From an uncultured Eubacteriales bacterium (lineage in GTDB: Bacteria; Bacillota; Clostridia; Oscillospirales; CAG-382): a stretch of DNA of 20,994 bases. A program made the translations under genes and the position numbers. Below are positions 13,029 to 20,832 of this stretch, one piece after another. The notes beneath the pieces were generated by a model that saw only the letters and a program-made list of their open reading frames with translations, had not been told where the DNA came from and did not search any database. The DNA lies in assembly GCA_900550505.1 (NCBI GenBank), contig URSI01000003.1:1-20994 (forward strand). Direction: 5' to 3'. Each line of letters starts with the position of its first letter. Within the stretch, counting starts at the first letter, position 1.

Positions 13029-14549
13029 GATATAAAATGAGGCGCGGACGATTTTTTCAAACCTTTCATTCGTGATCAGCAGCGCAAGCAGCGAGACTGA
13101 CAATGCACCGGCTGCGATATCGGCGGCACCTGAGCCGGTATTTGTTAAAAACAAGCCTGTGGAAGCAAGTTGTTCGGCGATATTCATCAGTAGCCCGCAC
13201 ATAAAATGAGCTGCCGCTCCCAAAACGGGCGCCGCTGCGGGCATGAGAAACGAAAATACCAGTGTCAGTATTGACAGCTCGAGTGAAAGAGTACACGGGA
13301 ATGCCGCGACAATATTCGACAAAGGCGCCGCAAATGAAGCCTGTGAAAAGAAAAATACCGTCACCGGCATCGTAAAGCACGAGGCGTAAAATGTCGTTCT
13401 TGCTGCGGTGATAGTTCCTTGTATCGCAGAACAAGCCGCGTGCGGAAGCTTTTTGCATATTTTTTCATTCAGCCTCACTTTGTCGGCGGTGTTTGAAGCA
13501 TATATGACTCCGGCGGCACCGAGAAATGACATGACAAATGATAGCGAACCTATCACGAACGGGTTGATTGCCAGAAGCAATGCAAATGCGGCATTGAGTG
13601 TGGTGAAGCTGTCGGCACGCCTGCGCACGAATTCTGCCATGAGCGATAAAAACGTAAAAACTGCTGCACGTTGCACCGACGGAGAGGAACAGACGAGGAT
13701 CATGTAAGCCAGCGCTGCCAGCGCAGTCAGAACGCAGCGGGACCTTGAACCGAGCGGCGTGAGATTCAGGATCATTCTGAACAGAGCGATAACGACTGCA
13801 AAATGCAGTCCGGAAAGCGCCAGCATATGTGAAATCCCCGCGCCCTTGAAGGCATTATATACGTCCGGCGGCAGCGATTCGCGCCGCCCGAGTATCAGCG
13901 CCTGTGCAAGCGACGCTTCCCGTCCTCCGATATACTTTTGGAGCATCCCGGCGCACTTTGTACGTACCGACTCGAGAAGGATAAAGTGCGCGGGTGCGCT
14001 GTAATCCGTCGCTGCCGCTGAATTTATCGTACCGGACAGAAAGGTCCTCTCCGCATTGCGGCTCAGGTCTTGGCAGTAACTCACGGTGGCATTGAGCCTG
14101 AACGCATCGCCGCGGTGTATCTGTTCCGCGTCCCATCCGTCAGGAAGTTCAAGCAAGACGTTGTCGGCGGGAAGAGCGTCGTAGGCGACGTATACGGTTA
14201 TGGAACTGCCGTCGCAGTCTACCACATGGCAATCAAAAACCACCGACCTTTCCGATATCTGCGAACACGGTATCGTAAAGGCGTACAGATAAATCAAGCA
14301 CACCGCAAATCCTGCTGCCAGGACAAGCGGTGTGCTTTTTCTTACCCCTGATTTAAAAAGTACTCCTGATTTGAAAAGACGCGCACTCGGTATCATAAGC
14401 GCAAGAGTCGACAATGCCAGTACGATGGCACATATCCCAACTGTAAAAGCGGAAATTTCCGGCGTCGTCAGCCTTGAAATGAATAATCCGCACAATATAC
14501 CTGCCGAGAATTTGGCACACAGGCTCGCAAACGCTCTGTTCAGATACAT
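12981..14549 (-). CDS. comEC: ComEC/Rec2-like channel protein without the metallo-hydrolase domain
   Basis: ComEC forms the membrane channel for single-stranded DNA entry in natural transformation. The 522 residues show two or three N-terminal helices, a soluble beta-rich region at about 75-200 (DUF4131-like), and then a competence domain with many helices at about 210-520. The latter carries the conserved ALILGRRESLPPDVYNAF and GISHMLALSGLHF motifs. Full-length ComEC proteins are usually about 700-800 residues and end in a metallo-beta-lactamase-type nuclease domain; here the frame ends after the last helices, inside the convergent WYL gene, with no remnant visible. The hydrolase may be a separate gene elsewhere. 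The ATG follows GGGGGATGAG and lies four bases after the stop of the upstream gene, so the two are co-transcribed. Confidence 0.88.
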   Translation of the reverse strand: MYLNRAFASLCAKFSAGILCGLFISRLTTPEISAFTVGICAIVLALSTLALMIPSARLFKSGVLFKSGVRKSTPLVLAAGFAVCLIYLYAFTIPCSQISERSVVFDCHVVDCDGSSITVYVAYDALPADNVLLELPDGWDAEQIHRGDAFRLNATVSYCQDLSRNAERTFLSGTINSAAATDYSAPAHFILLESVRTKCAGMLQKYIGGREASLAQALILGRRESLPPDVYNAFKGAGISHMLALSGLHFAVVIALFRMILNLTPLGSRSRCVLTALAALAYMILVCSSPSVQRAAVFTFLSLMAEFVRRRADSFTTLNAAFALLLAINPFVIGSLSFVMSFLGAAGVIYASNTADKVRLNEKICKKLPHAACSAIQGTITAARTTFYASCFTMPVTVFFFSQASFAAPLSNIVAAFPCTLSLELSILTLVFSFLMPAAAPVLGAAAHFMCGLLMNIAEQLASTGLFLTNTGSGAADIAAGALSVSLLALLITNERFEKIVRASFYISLAFLICSILPGALT

Positions 14550-14553
14550 AAAC

Positions 14554-15162
14554 TCATCCCCCGACGACCGGGATATCGGATTCCTTTATTGCTTCGGGCG
14601 AGGTTTGGTATTTGCCCACAAAGGTGATCTTGTTGCTTCCGTCGAGAGAAACGGTGCAGATATCCTTATCGTTGTCATATACTATATCAAGCCCTACCAT
14701 ATAGTTCTCAATAACTTCTATCGGGATATAATAGTCATCGTCTGAAAAAACGACGGGCGCCGTGAGGCGGAACGGTACGTTGCCGACATACATAAACTGT
14801 GAGTTATTGTAGAGCGTGCAGTAATCGTCGCCGGTGCGCACTATCAGGGTGATACGGTCCTTATCGCCTGTTATTATGAAGTCACACAGGTTGTCAAGCT
14901 CGGTGTAAGGTATGTAGAGAGTATCGTTAAAATAAACGTCATCCGCATCGTAGGCCGAACTTTTCCCGTCCTGGTAAGTCACCTTGAGGGACATGGCATT
15001 TTCCGATTTTTCGGTGCGGTACAGCACGAGAAGGAAAAAAGAGACCGTGATCAGCATAAGCGCGAGATAAAAGGTCAAGAATATGACAAGCGCGGCGCGT
15101 AGCTTACTCGTTTTTAATTTCTTTTTCGGCACGGTACGCACTTGTACGACTTTTGCTGCCAT
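14554..15162 (-). CDS. Membrane-anchored protein with copper amine oxidase N-like domain
   Basis: The protein has 202 residues: a basic N-terminus with KKKLK, one membrane helix at about 24-48, then an extracellular domain. That domain contains two related halves, YIPYTELDNLCDFIITGDKD then ITLIV, and YIPIEVIENYMVGLDIVYDN then CTVSL. This alternation of strand, (Y/V)(I/V)P and short helix resembles the copper amine oxidase N-terminal domain found on clostridial surface proteins, where it is thought to aid envelope binding; the assignment is moderate. Despite the family name there is no oxidase. The start is supported by AAGGAGG nine bases upstream and a promoter at 15226-15254. The comEC-like gene follows after four bases; the functional link is unknown. 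Confidence 0.65.
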   Translation of the reverse strand: MAAKVVQVRTVPKKKLKTSKLRAALVIFLTFYLALMLITVSFFLLVLYRTEKSENAMSLKVTYQDGKSSAYDADDVYFNDTLYIPYTELDNLCDFIITGDKDRITLIVRTGDDYCTLYNNSQFMYVGNVPFRLTAPVVFSDDDYYIPIEVIENYMVGLDIVYDNDKDICTVSLDGSNKITFVGKYQTSPEAIKESDIPVVGG

Positions 15163-15225
15163 CAGGACCGTCCTCCTTCCCTTATGTGATAATGCGGTCG
15201 GAACGCAACCTTCGTTACACTTTCA

Positions 15226-15254
15226 ATGATATCATAAGCACCATTGTTTGTAAA
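15226..15254 (-). promoter_or_regulatory. Sigma-A-type promoter of the leftward membrane-protein/comEC operon
   Basis: On the minus strand, -35 TTTACA (15249-15254), a 17-base spacer and -10 TATCAT (15226-15231). The -10 is part of the palindrome ATGATATCAT (15226-15235), which may be coincidental or a small operator. Confidence 0.6.
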
Positions 15255-15262
15255 GTACGGGC

Positions 15263-15293
15263 TTGAACTTTTTTTGAGCGGGAGGCATACAAT
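15263..15293 (+). promoter_or_regulatory. Possible promoter of the Clp ATPase gene
   Basis: -35-like TTGAAC (15263-15268) and -10-like TACAAT (15288-15293) are 19 bases apart, longer than ideal. No CtsR-type or CIRCE heat-shock operator was recognised here, although Clp genes are often controlled that way. Confidence 0.35.
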
Positions 15294-15328
15294 AACTTTG
15301 GAAAATCAAGTCATGAAAGGCATCCGGC

Positions 15329-17476
15329 ATGACGGGTAGATTTAATGACAGGGCCAGACGGGCAATAGATTACGCCGTGCAGTGCGCTCGCTCTTTTGGC
15401 CATTCTTATGTAGGCAGCGAGCATCTGCTGATGGGGATACTTCAGGTGACCGAGAGCACGGCGTCGATGTTGCTGCGGGAGCGCGGCGTCACGGAACAAA
15501 AGCTGCGTGACGATATTGCGGAGCTTTCCGGTGTTTCGGAGCCGAGCGAAGCTGCCGTGGGCGACATGACTCCCCGTTGCCGCAAGTTGGTGCGCCGAGC
15601 CGCGCAGGAGGCGGAGAGTACCGGCAATGCGGCGGGCACAGAACATCTTTTGATGGTGCTGCTCGAAGAAGAGTGCGTAGCTTCAAGACTGCTCGCAAGG
15701 AGCAGGGTGAGGCGTTCTGAACTTTATATCCTGCTTGACAGCGCGGTCACAAAAGGACGGTATGATATGCAGACGGCAAAGTTACGTTGTGAGGACAGAA
15801 CGGTAATGCTCGATAAGCACGGACGTGATCTTACCTTGCTTGCGGCGCAGGGAAGGCTTGATCCGGTCATAGGACGTGAACGTGAGGAAGAGCGTGTCAT
15901 GCGCATATTGCTGAGGCGGACGAAGAACAACCCGCTGCTTATCGGAGAGCCCGGAGTGGGCAAGACCGCGATAGCGGAGCGGATCGCTATGCGGATAGCT
16001 TCGGGAGATGTGCCGGAACGTCTGGCGGGCAAGCGTGTTGTTGCGCTTGATATGTCGGTGCTCGTAGCGGGAACTAAATATCGCGGCGAATTCGAAGAAA
16101 AAATGAAAACCATCATAAACGAGATACGTCAGGACGGAGAGATCATCCTGTTTATCGATGAGGTGCACACTCTTGTCGGAGCGGGCGCAGCTGAAGGAGC
16201 GGTCGACGCATCAAATATCCTCAAGCCGGCGCTCGCACGCGGCGAATTGCAGCTTATCGGCGCGACGACGCTCGACGAGTACCGGAAGACAATTGAACGT
16301 GACGGTGCACTGGCAAGAAGGTTCCAGTGTGTCAACGTGCGCGAGCCTACGACGGAAGGCTGCATTGAAATACTCGAGGGGCTTCGGGCGCGTTACGAGG
16401 CACATCACGGGGTGACGTTTACAAAGGAGGCGCTTGAGGCTGCAGTCGAACTTTCCGTCCGGTATATGCCTGAGCGCAGGTTGCCTGACAAGGCGATAGA
16501 TCTGCTGGACGAGGCGGCGGCACGCTGCAGCCTGTTGCCGGACGGTATGTCTGTCACGGCAGAGGATATTGCAGAGACCGCTGAGCTTGTGACGGGGATA
16601 CCGGTAGTAACCACGCGTGAGGAATCCGACAGACTGCTTGAGCTTGAACGTGAACTGAGCGAAGAGATAGTCGGTCAGAATGAGGCGATAGCGGCGATCT
16701 CAGACGCCATACGCCGCAGCCGTGCCGGTATCGGTGACGAGACAAGACCGATAGGCTCGTTTCTTTTTTGCGGCGCTCCGGGCGTCGGAAAGACGGAGAC
16801 GGCGAAGGTGCTCTCAAAAGTCCTTTTCGGCAAGGATTCGCTCATACGGCTCGATATGTCCGAGTATACCGACCGCATGAGCGTGACAAGACTTATCGGA
16901 AGCCCACCGGGATATGCCGGATACGGTGAGGGCGGGGTGCTCACGGAATTTGTCAGGCGGCGACCGTATTGCGTTGTGCTTTTTGACGAGATCGAAAAGG
17001 CAGCGCCGGAGGTGATCTCGCTCCTGCTTCAGATACTTGACGAAGCGTCGCTCACCGACGCGTGCGGTCACACCGTATCCTTTGCCGATACGGTCGTGAT
17101 ACTGACATCTAACCTGACGCCGCACGCACGGGGTGTCGGGTTTACCTCCGAGCCCGGCGGCGGGGTGGGCACGCTTGCCCCGGAGCTGATAAACCGGATA
17201 GACGAAACGGTCCGGTTCAAACCGCTGACGGAGCCGGCGCTTGAGCTGATAGCGAGGCGTCAGCTTGAGGCGCTGCGCGGAAAGCTTGTGAAGCGCGGAA
17301 TAGATTTTGAGTACAGCGACGAGCTTTGCTGTTCCCTTGTGGGCGACTGTCAAAGCTCACGCGGCGCACGCGATCTGCGTGCGGTGATACGCCGAAGGGT
17401 GGAAAAGCCGATAGCGAACCGCATACTTTCACAGGGCGTTCGTGACGGAGACAAGGTTACTTTGAGTTCTGAGTGA
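15329..17476 (+). CDS. Clp AAA+ unfoldase (ClpC/ClpA type) lacking the middle domain
   Basis: This double-ring ATPase unfolds proteins, normally for ClpP. The 715 residues comprise a Clp N-domain with two repeats at about 1-140 (YVGSEHLLMGIL and GTEHLLMVLL); D1 with Walker A GEPGVGKT (206-213) and Walker B FIDE (275-278); and D2 with Walker A GAPGVGKT (482-489), Walker B LFDE (551-554) and the GYAGY pore loop near 527-531. A VGF tripeptide (603-605) stands where ClpP-binding loops carry (I/L/V)GF, so ClpP partnership is likely. ClpC is usually about 810 residues with a coiled-coil UVR middle domain after KAIDLLDEAA; here that stretch passes straight to MSVTAEDIAE, so adaptor control of the McsB or MecA kind is unlikely. 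The ATG has AAAGG eight bases upstream. The carboxypeptidase gene follows. Confidence 0.92.
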   Translation: MTGRFNDRARRAIDYAVQCARSFGHSYVGSEHLLMGILQVTESTASMLLRERGVTEQKLRDDIAELSGVSEPSEAAVGDMTPRCRKLVRRAAQEAESTGNAAGTEHLLMVLLEEECVASRLLARSRVRRSELYILLDSAVTKGRYDMQTAKLRCEDRTVMLDKHGRDLTLLAAQGRLDPVIGREREEERVMRILLRRTKNNPLLIGEPGVGKTAIAERIAMRIASGDVPERLAGKRVVALDMSVLVAGTKYRGEFEEKMKTIINEIRQDGEIILFIDEVHTLVGAGAAEGAVDASNILKPALARGELQLIGATTLDEYRKTIERDGALARRFQCVNVREPTTEGCIEILEGLRARYEAHHGVTFTKEALEAAVELSVRYMPERRLPDKAIDLLDEAAARCSLLPDGMSVTAEDIAETAELVTGIPVVTTREESDRLLELERELSEEIVGQNEAIAAISDAIRRSRAGIGDETRPIGSFLFCGAPGVGKTETAKVLSKVLFGKDSLIRLDMSEYTDRMSVTRLIGSPPGYAGYGEGGVLTEFVRRRPYCVVLFDEIEKAAPEVISLLLQILDEASLTDACGHTVSFADTVVILTSNLTPHARGVGFTSEPGGGVGTLAPELINRIDETVRFKPLTEPALELIARRQLEALRGKLVKRGIDFEYSDELCCSLVGDCQSSRGARDLRAVIRRRVEKPIANRILSQGVRDGDKVTLSSE

Positions 17477-17485
17477 ATAGAAAAG

Positions 17486-17523
17486 CGCGCCCCTTCATAT
17501 CATGTGGGTATGAAAGGGGCGCG
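17486..17523 (+). promoter_or_regulatory. Long RNA hairpin before the carboxypeptidase start
   Basis: CGCGCCCCTTCATA (17486-17499) pairs with TATGAA-A-GGGGCGCG (17509-17523), a 14-base-pair stem with one bulged A and a nine-base loop. It starts ten bases after the Clp stop and ends six bases before the carboxypeptidase ATG. Its 3' arm contains the only candidate ribosome site (AAAGGGG). No T run follows, so it is not a standard terminator; it may mask translation or protect mRNA ends. Confidence 0.65.
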
Positions 17524-17529
17524 AATCTT

Positions 17530-18753
17530 ATGTTGAGTTGTAAAAAAAACCGGGCACGCCGGTTTGCCTGTATGCTGCTGTCGGTTATGCTGCTTGCGTG
17601 TACCTTTGCATCGCCCGTGTGGGCGAACGAAACCGCATCTATCTATCCGCCGCAATACGCCGTGGAGGATTATTGGTATGACGACAGTCTGCCTGCAGCA
17701 GTATTCGGCGGAGATTTTGATGTGGGTTCCATGCTGCTGATGGAATATTCGACCGGCAAAGTGCTGTATGCAATGAATGAAAACGATAAGGTGCCAATAG
17801 CATCGGTCACCAAGGTCATGTCCGCGCTGCTGATACTTGAGGCGCTCGACAGCGGACGGATCTCACTGAACGATACCGTGACGGTGAGCGAGAACGCGGC
17901 ATCCATGGGCGGCTCTCAGGTGTATCTTGAGCCGTTTGAGCAAATGAGCGTGGAAGACCTGCTCAAGTCAATGGTGGTATCCTCAGCCAACGATGCCACG
18001 GTGGCACTGGCAGAGCATATCAGCGGAAGCGTCGAATCGTTTGTCACGCAGATGAACGAACGCGCCGCCCAGCTCGGAATGGCGAACACGCATTTTGTGA
18101 ACACGACGGGACTTGATGCGGAGGGTCACTATTCCAGCGCTTATGACGTGGCGCTGATGACCCGTGAACTCATGCATCACAGCCTGATATTCAATTATTC
18201 CACAATATGGATGGATACCATCAGAAACGGAGCTTTCGGGCTTGCCAATACAAACAAGCTGATAAGGTTCTATCCGGGAGCCACAGGCATGAAGACTGGA
18301 TATACGTCGTCGGCGGGCTTCTGCGTGTCGGCAACCGCTCAGCGTGACGGTATGCAGGTGATCGCGGTGGTTCTGGACGGAAGCACGAGTGATGAGCGAT
18401 TTTCGGCGGCAAAAAAGATGATGGACTTTGCCTTTGCCAATTACTCCATAATAAAACCCGAAAGATGTGAACTTGAACCGTTGTCTGTCAAACGCGGCAC
18501 GTCTGAAAATGTAGCGCTTACATATGAACCGCCGTCCATACTGACCGAAAAAGGCAGCCCCGAGGTGAGCGTGAAATTTGAACTTGCGGAGAGCGTGGAA
18601 GCTCCGGTGACAAAGGGTACTCAGGTCGGTATCGCCAGATACAGCATAAACGGACAGGAGGTTGCCACGGCTCCCGTGACCGTTGCGGATGACTGCGAAC
18701 GTATGGATTTTATAACTATGCTTTGGCGGATACTTTGCAGCTTTCCTTTTTGA
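17530..18753 (+). CDS. D-alanyl-D-alanine carboxypeptidase (penicillin-binding protein, DacF/PBP5-like)
   Basis: This enzyme removes the terminal D-Ala from peptidoglycan pentapeptides outside the membrane, limiting cross-linking; DacF-type members act on forespore cortex. The 407 residues begin with a signal peptide (basic CKKNRARR, hydrophobic core to about 28, probable cut after VWA at residue 32; a weaker LLAC lipobox-like site lies at 21-24). The S11 peptidase domain has SVTK with nucleophile Ser92, SAN at 152-154 and KTG at 255-257. A beta-rich PBP5 C-terminal domain spans about 310-390, and the final amphipathic FITMLWRILCSFPF likely anchors it to the membrane. The open frame extends upstream to a GTG over the Clp stop, but the ATG directly before the signal peptide is the sensible start. 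The 3' end overlaps the convergent amidohydrolase gene by 38 bases. Confidence 0.93.
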   Translation: MLSCKKNRARRFACMLLSVMLLACTFASPVWANETASIYPPQYAVEDYWYDDSLPAAVFGGDFDVGSMLLMEYSTGKVLYAMNENDKVPIASVTKVMSALLILEALDSGRISLNDTVTVSENAASMGGSQVYLEPFEQMSVEDLLKSMVVSSANDATVALAEHISGSVESFVTQMNERAAQLGMANTHFVNTTGLDAEGHYSSAYDVALMTRELMHHSLIFNYSTIWMDTIRNGAFGLANTNKLIRFYPGATGMKTGYTSSAGFCVSATAQRDGMQVIAVVLDGSTSDERFSAAKKMMDFAFANYSIIKPERCELEPLSVKRGTSENVALTYEPPSILTEKGSPEVSVKFELAESVEAPVTKGTQVGIARYSINGQEVATAPVTVADDCERMDFITMLWRILCSFPF

Positions 18754-19534
18754 ACAATGAGAGCGCTGTCAGCCGACAGATCTGCTCCTTTTCGGGTTCG
18801 GTGAGAGGGAGAGCGTCAAAAGCCTCAAATGCGCTCCTCGTACTGCGCAACGGATAATCACTGCCGAACATGATCCTTTCGGGACCCTGACGGCGTATCT
18901 GTTCGACTACGCGTTCAGGCGGCAGGCACAACAGCGCGTCGCTGGTATCCATGTAAACCGGGGTCCCGTACAGCACGTTTTCCGCTTCGTCCCAAGCCTT
19001 ATAGCCGCCCATATGTGCGGCTATGATTTTAAGCTCGGGAACACGGTCGACCACGTTATACAGCCGCGACGGGGAGGTGTTGTCCGTGTTTTCGTCTCCC
19101 ACATGGAAGAGTATGGGAAGATCTAGCTCTGCGGCGAGTCTGTACAGCGGTGTTATGGCAGGATCGTCTATGACGAACTGCTGAAAGTCCGCGTGCAGCT
19201 TCAGGCCCACAGCGCCGTTTGCTTTGACGTATTCAAGCTCTTTTTCCATCTCAGGTGCCTTGGGATGAAACGAGCAAAGAGGCAGAAACACGGGATTTTC
19301 TCTTGCTCTGTCCAGTACGAGATCGTTGCCGCGCCTGACGTGCTCCGGGTTGGTGGCGGCTGATGATATGCAGAAATACTCAATGTCAAGCCCGCTCGCC
19401 CTGTCCAGCAGCATGGATACGGTACCGTCGCACTCCATTTTGATATTGTAATATTTTCCTATATTGTCGGTGGCGCGCTGTGCGACGTTGTCAGGGAAGA
19501 CATGCACATGTACGTCGATGATCTTTCTGCTCAT
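18716..19534 (-). CDS. Amidohydrolase-2 family metal-dependent hydrolase
   Basis: This 272-residue TIM-barrel enzyme is of the amidohydrolase superfamily (Amidohydro_2; relatives include decarboxylases of aromatic acids and lactonases). Metal-site motifs are DVHVH (His9 and His11), GLKLHADF near 115, ILFHVGDE near 140, IAAHMGG near 174 and the closing GSDYP near 224. Substrate cannot be deduced. No signal peptide is seen, so it is cytoplasmic. The start is weakly supported: only AAGAG about 14 bases upstream, but MSRKIIDVHVH is the normal N-terminus. It follows the kinase-phosphatase fusion gene by 54 bases in the same direction and probably shares its transcript. Its 3' end overlaps the convergent carboxypeptidase gene. 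Confidence 0.87.
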   Translation of the reverse strand: MSRKIIDVHVHVFPDNVAQRATDNIGKYYNIKMECDGTVSMLLDRASGLDIEYFCISSAATNPEHVRRGNDLVLDRARENPVFLPLCSFHPKAPEMEKELEYVKANGAVGLKLHADFQQFVIDDPAITPLYRLAAELDLPILFHVGDENTDNTSPSRLYNVVDRVPELKIIAAHMGGYKAWDEAENVLYGTPVYMDTSDALLCLPPERVVEQIRRQGPERIMFGSDYPLRSTRSAFEAFDALPLTEPEKEQICRLTALSLFKKESCKVSAKA

Positions 19535-19588
19535 TCGATATATTCACTCTTTTCATGTATGACTGGTTGATTTACGGTTTTTCCGGAG

Positions 19589-20710
19589 TCAGAAAGGCTC
19601 GCGGAACAGCTCGCCGATGTCGTGGACGCAAACGTCTGCAACGGATTCGATGTCCTCGCCGGGGTTGAATCGGTCATAGACGCCGACGGTCATGAATCCC
19701 GCGCGCTTTGCGGTCTCAAGCGCGTGCCTTCTGTCTTCCACTACGACTGAATCGCATGGCGCCGTACCGAGAATCTCTGCACACTGCAGGTATATGTCGG
19801 GATGGAACTTGTTCGCGCCTGCGTCTCTTGTACACATACAGTGATTCATATATTTGTCAAATCCGAGCCGCGTGATACATGGCATACAGCACTCTATGTC
19901 GGTGGCAGTGGCGATGGCGCATCCTATGCCGCTTTTGCGCAGCCGTGCGACGGCGGCTATGGAAGGTCCTTTGGCTTGAACGTCTGTCTCGTAGTGCGGC
20001 TTGAGCGCTTTATGTGCTTCATCGATAGTGGTAACGGACCAGTCGAATGAGCGCCAGTACTCCAGCGAGTCGACAAGTGTACCGTCGAAGTCAAAAATAA
20101 ATGATTTTACCCCGTCCAGTTTGTCGCTTGTAAAAAGTGCCCGCGAGCGTATCAGCGATGCGGCAATGTCGGTAAGTTCTTCGGGCGACTTGGTCGCATC
20201 GAGCCTGACGAACCGTTCACCGAAGACATTTTCAAGCGAAGCGTAGAGAGAAGATATCTGTGTGAGAAATTCCTCGGTCTCATATATCTCGCGCGCGGAG
20301 TTCCGTACTGATATACGCGACATCAGCACCGGCACGGACGCTTCGAGCACGAAGGTAATATCCGGAGTATCAAGCCGGTTGTTCTCGCTCATCTTTGCCG
20401 GATCCATACCGTGGGCGGTCTGATAGCAGTAGGTGGAATACTTGTAACGGTCGCAGATCACCACCGTATCGCGCGGCAACGCACGGATATCTTCAAGATG
20501 TTGTTTGCGGTCGGCTACAAAAAGCGAATACAGCTGTTCGGGCGTTGCGGTGCTGTCTTTGAGCAGCTCACGAAGCCGTTTTCCGTAGCGTGAGCCGGTC
20601 GGCTCGCTTGTCAATACCGTCTTGAACCCGAGCGCTTCAAGCCGCGACGCCGTAAGCTGTGCGAGCGTTGTTTTACCGCAGCCGTCGGGACCTTCAAATA
20701 CAATAAACAT
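19589..20710 (-). CDS. tmk: Thymidylate kinase-like / HAD phosphatase fusion protein
   Basis: The 373 residues hold two enzymes in one frame. Residues 1-195 resemble dTMP kinase: P-loop GPDGCGKT (7-14), SEPTGSRYGKRLRELL near 36-51, and CDRYKYSTYCYQ near 86-97 (the DR-Y-x-x-S motif that binds the monophosphate). Residues about 203-373 are a HAD-superfamily phosphatase of the phosphoglycolate/beta-phosphoglucomutase-like subfamily: DFDGT with nucleophile Asp207 and Asp209, IATATD (motif II), ANKFHPDIYLQCAEIL (motif III Lys) and VVVEDR (motif IV). All catalytic motifs look intact. Domain order is kinase then phosphatase with a very short linker. The ATG is seven bases after GAGG; a GTG one codon earlier is too close. 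Its promoter is at 20762-20790. Whether it is the cell's only dTMP kinase is unknown. Confidence 0.88.
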   Translation of the reverse strand: MFIVFEGPDGCGKTTLAQLTASRLEALGFKTVLTSEPTGSRYGKRLRELLKDSTATPEQLYSLFVADRKQHLEDIRALPRDTVVICDRYKYSTYCYQTAHGMDPAKMSENNRLDTPDITFVLEASVPVLMSRISVRNSAREIYETEEFLTQISSLYASLENVFGERFVRLDATKSPEELTDIAASLIRSRALFTSDKLDGVKSFIFDFDGTLVDSLEYWRSFDWSVTTIDEAHKALKPHYETDVQAKGPSIAAVARLRKSGIGCAIATATDIECCMPCITRLGFDKYMNHCMCTRDAGANKFHPDIYLQCAEILGTAPCDSVVVEDRRHALETAKRAGFMTVGVYDRFNPGEDIESVADVCVHDIGELFREPF

Positions 20711-20761
20711 CACATGACCTCACAAACATTGATTAAGCCGCAATCACGACATTTGACAAAT

Positions 20762-20790
20762 ACTTTATCACATTTCAGCCCTTATGTCAA
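20762..20790 (-). promoter_or_regulatory. Sigma-A-type promoter of the kinase-phosphatase gene
   Basis: On the minus strand, -35 TTGACA (20785-20790), a 17-base spacer and -10 TAAAGT (20762-20767). Just below the -10 lies the palindromic ATTTG-A-CAAAT (20751-20761), which includes a TTTGTCAAA-like sequence on the minus strand. Confidence 0.75.
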
Positions 20791-20832
20791 TTATTTTGCA
20801 GCTTTTATACCATATCGAGGGGGACTTATTAT

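Noticed and set aside
17486..17523. Hairpin behind the Clp gene as a Rho-independent terminator
   Set aside because: There is no T run on the plus strand. On the minus strand a short CTTTTC follows, but no minus-strand gene ends there.
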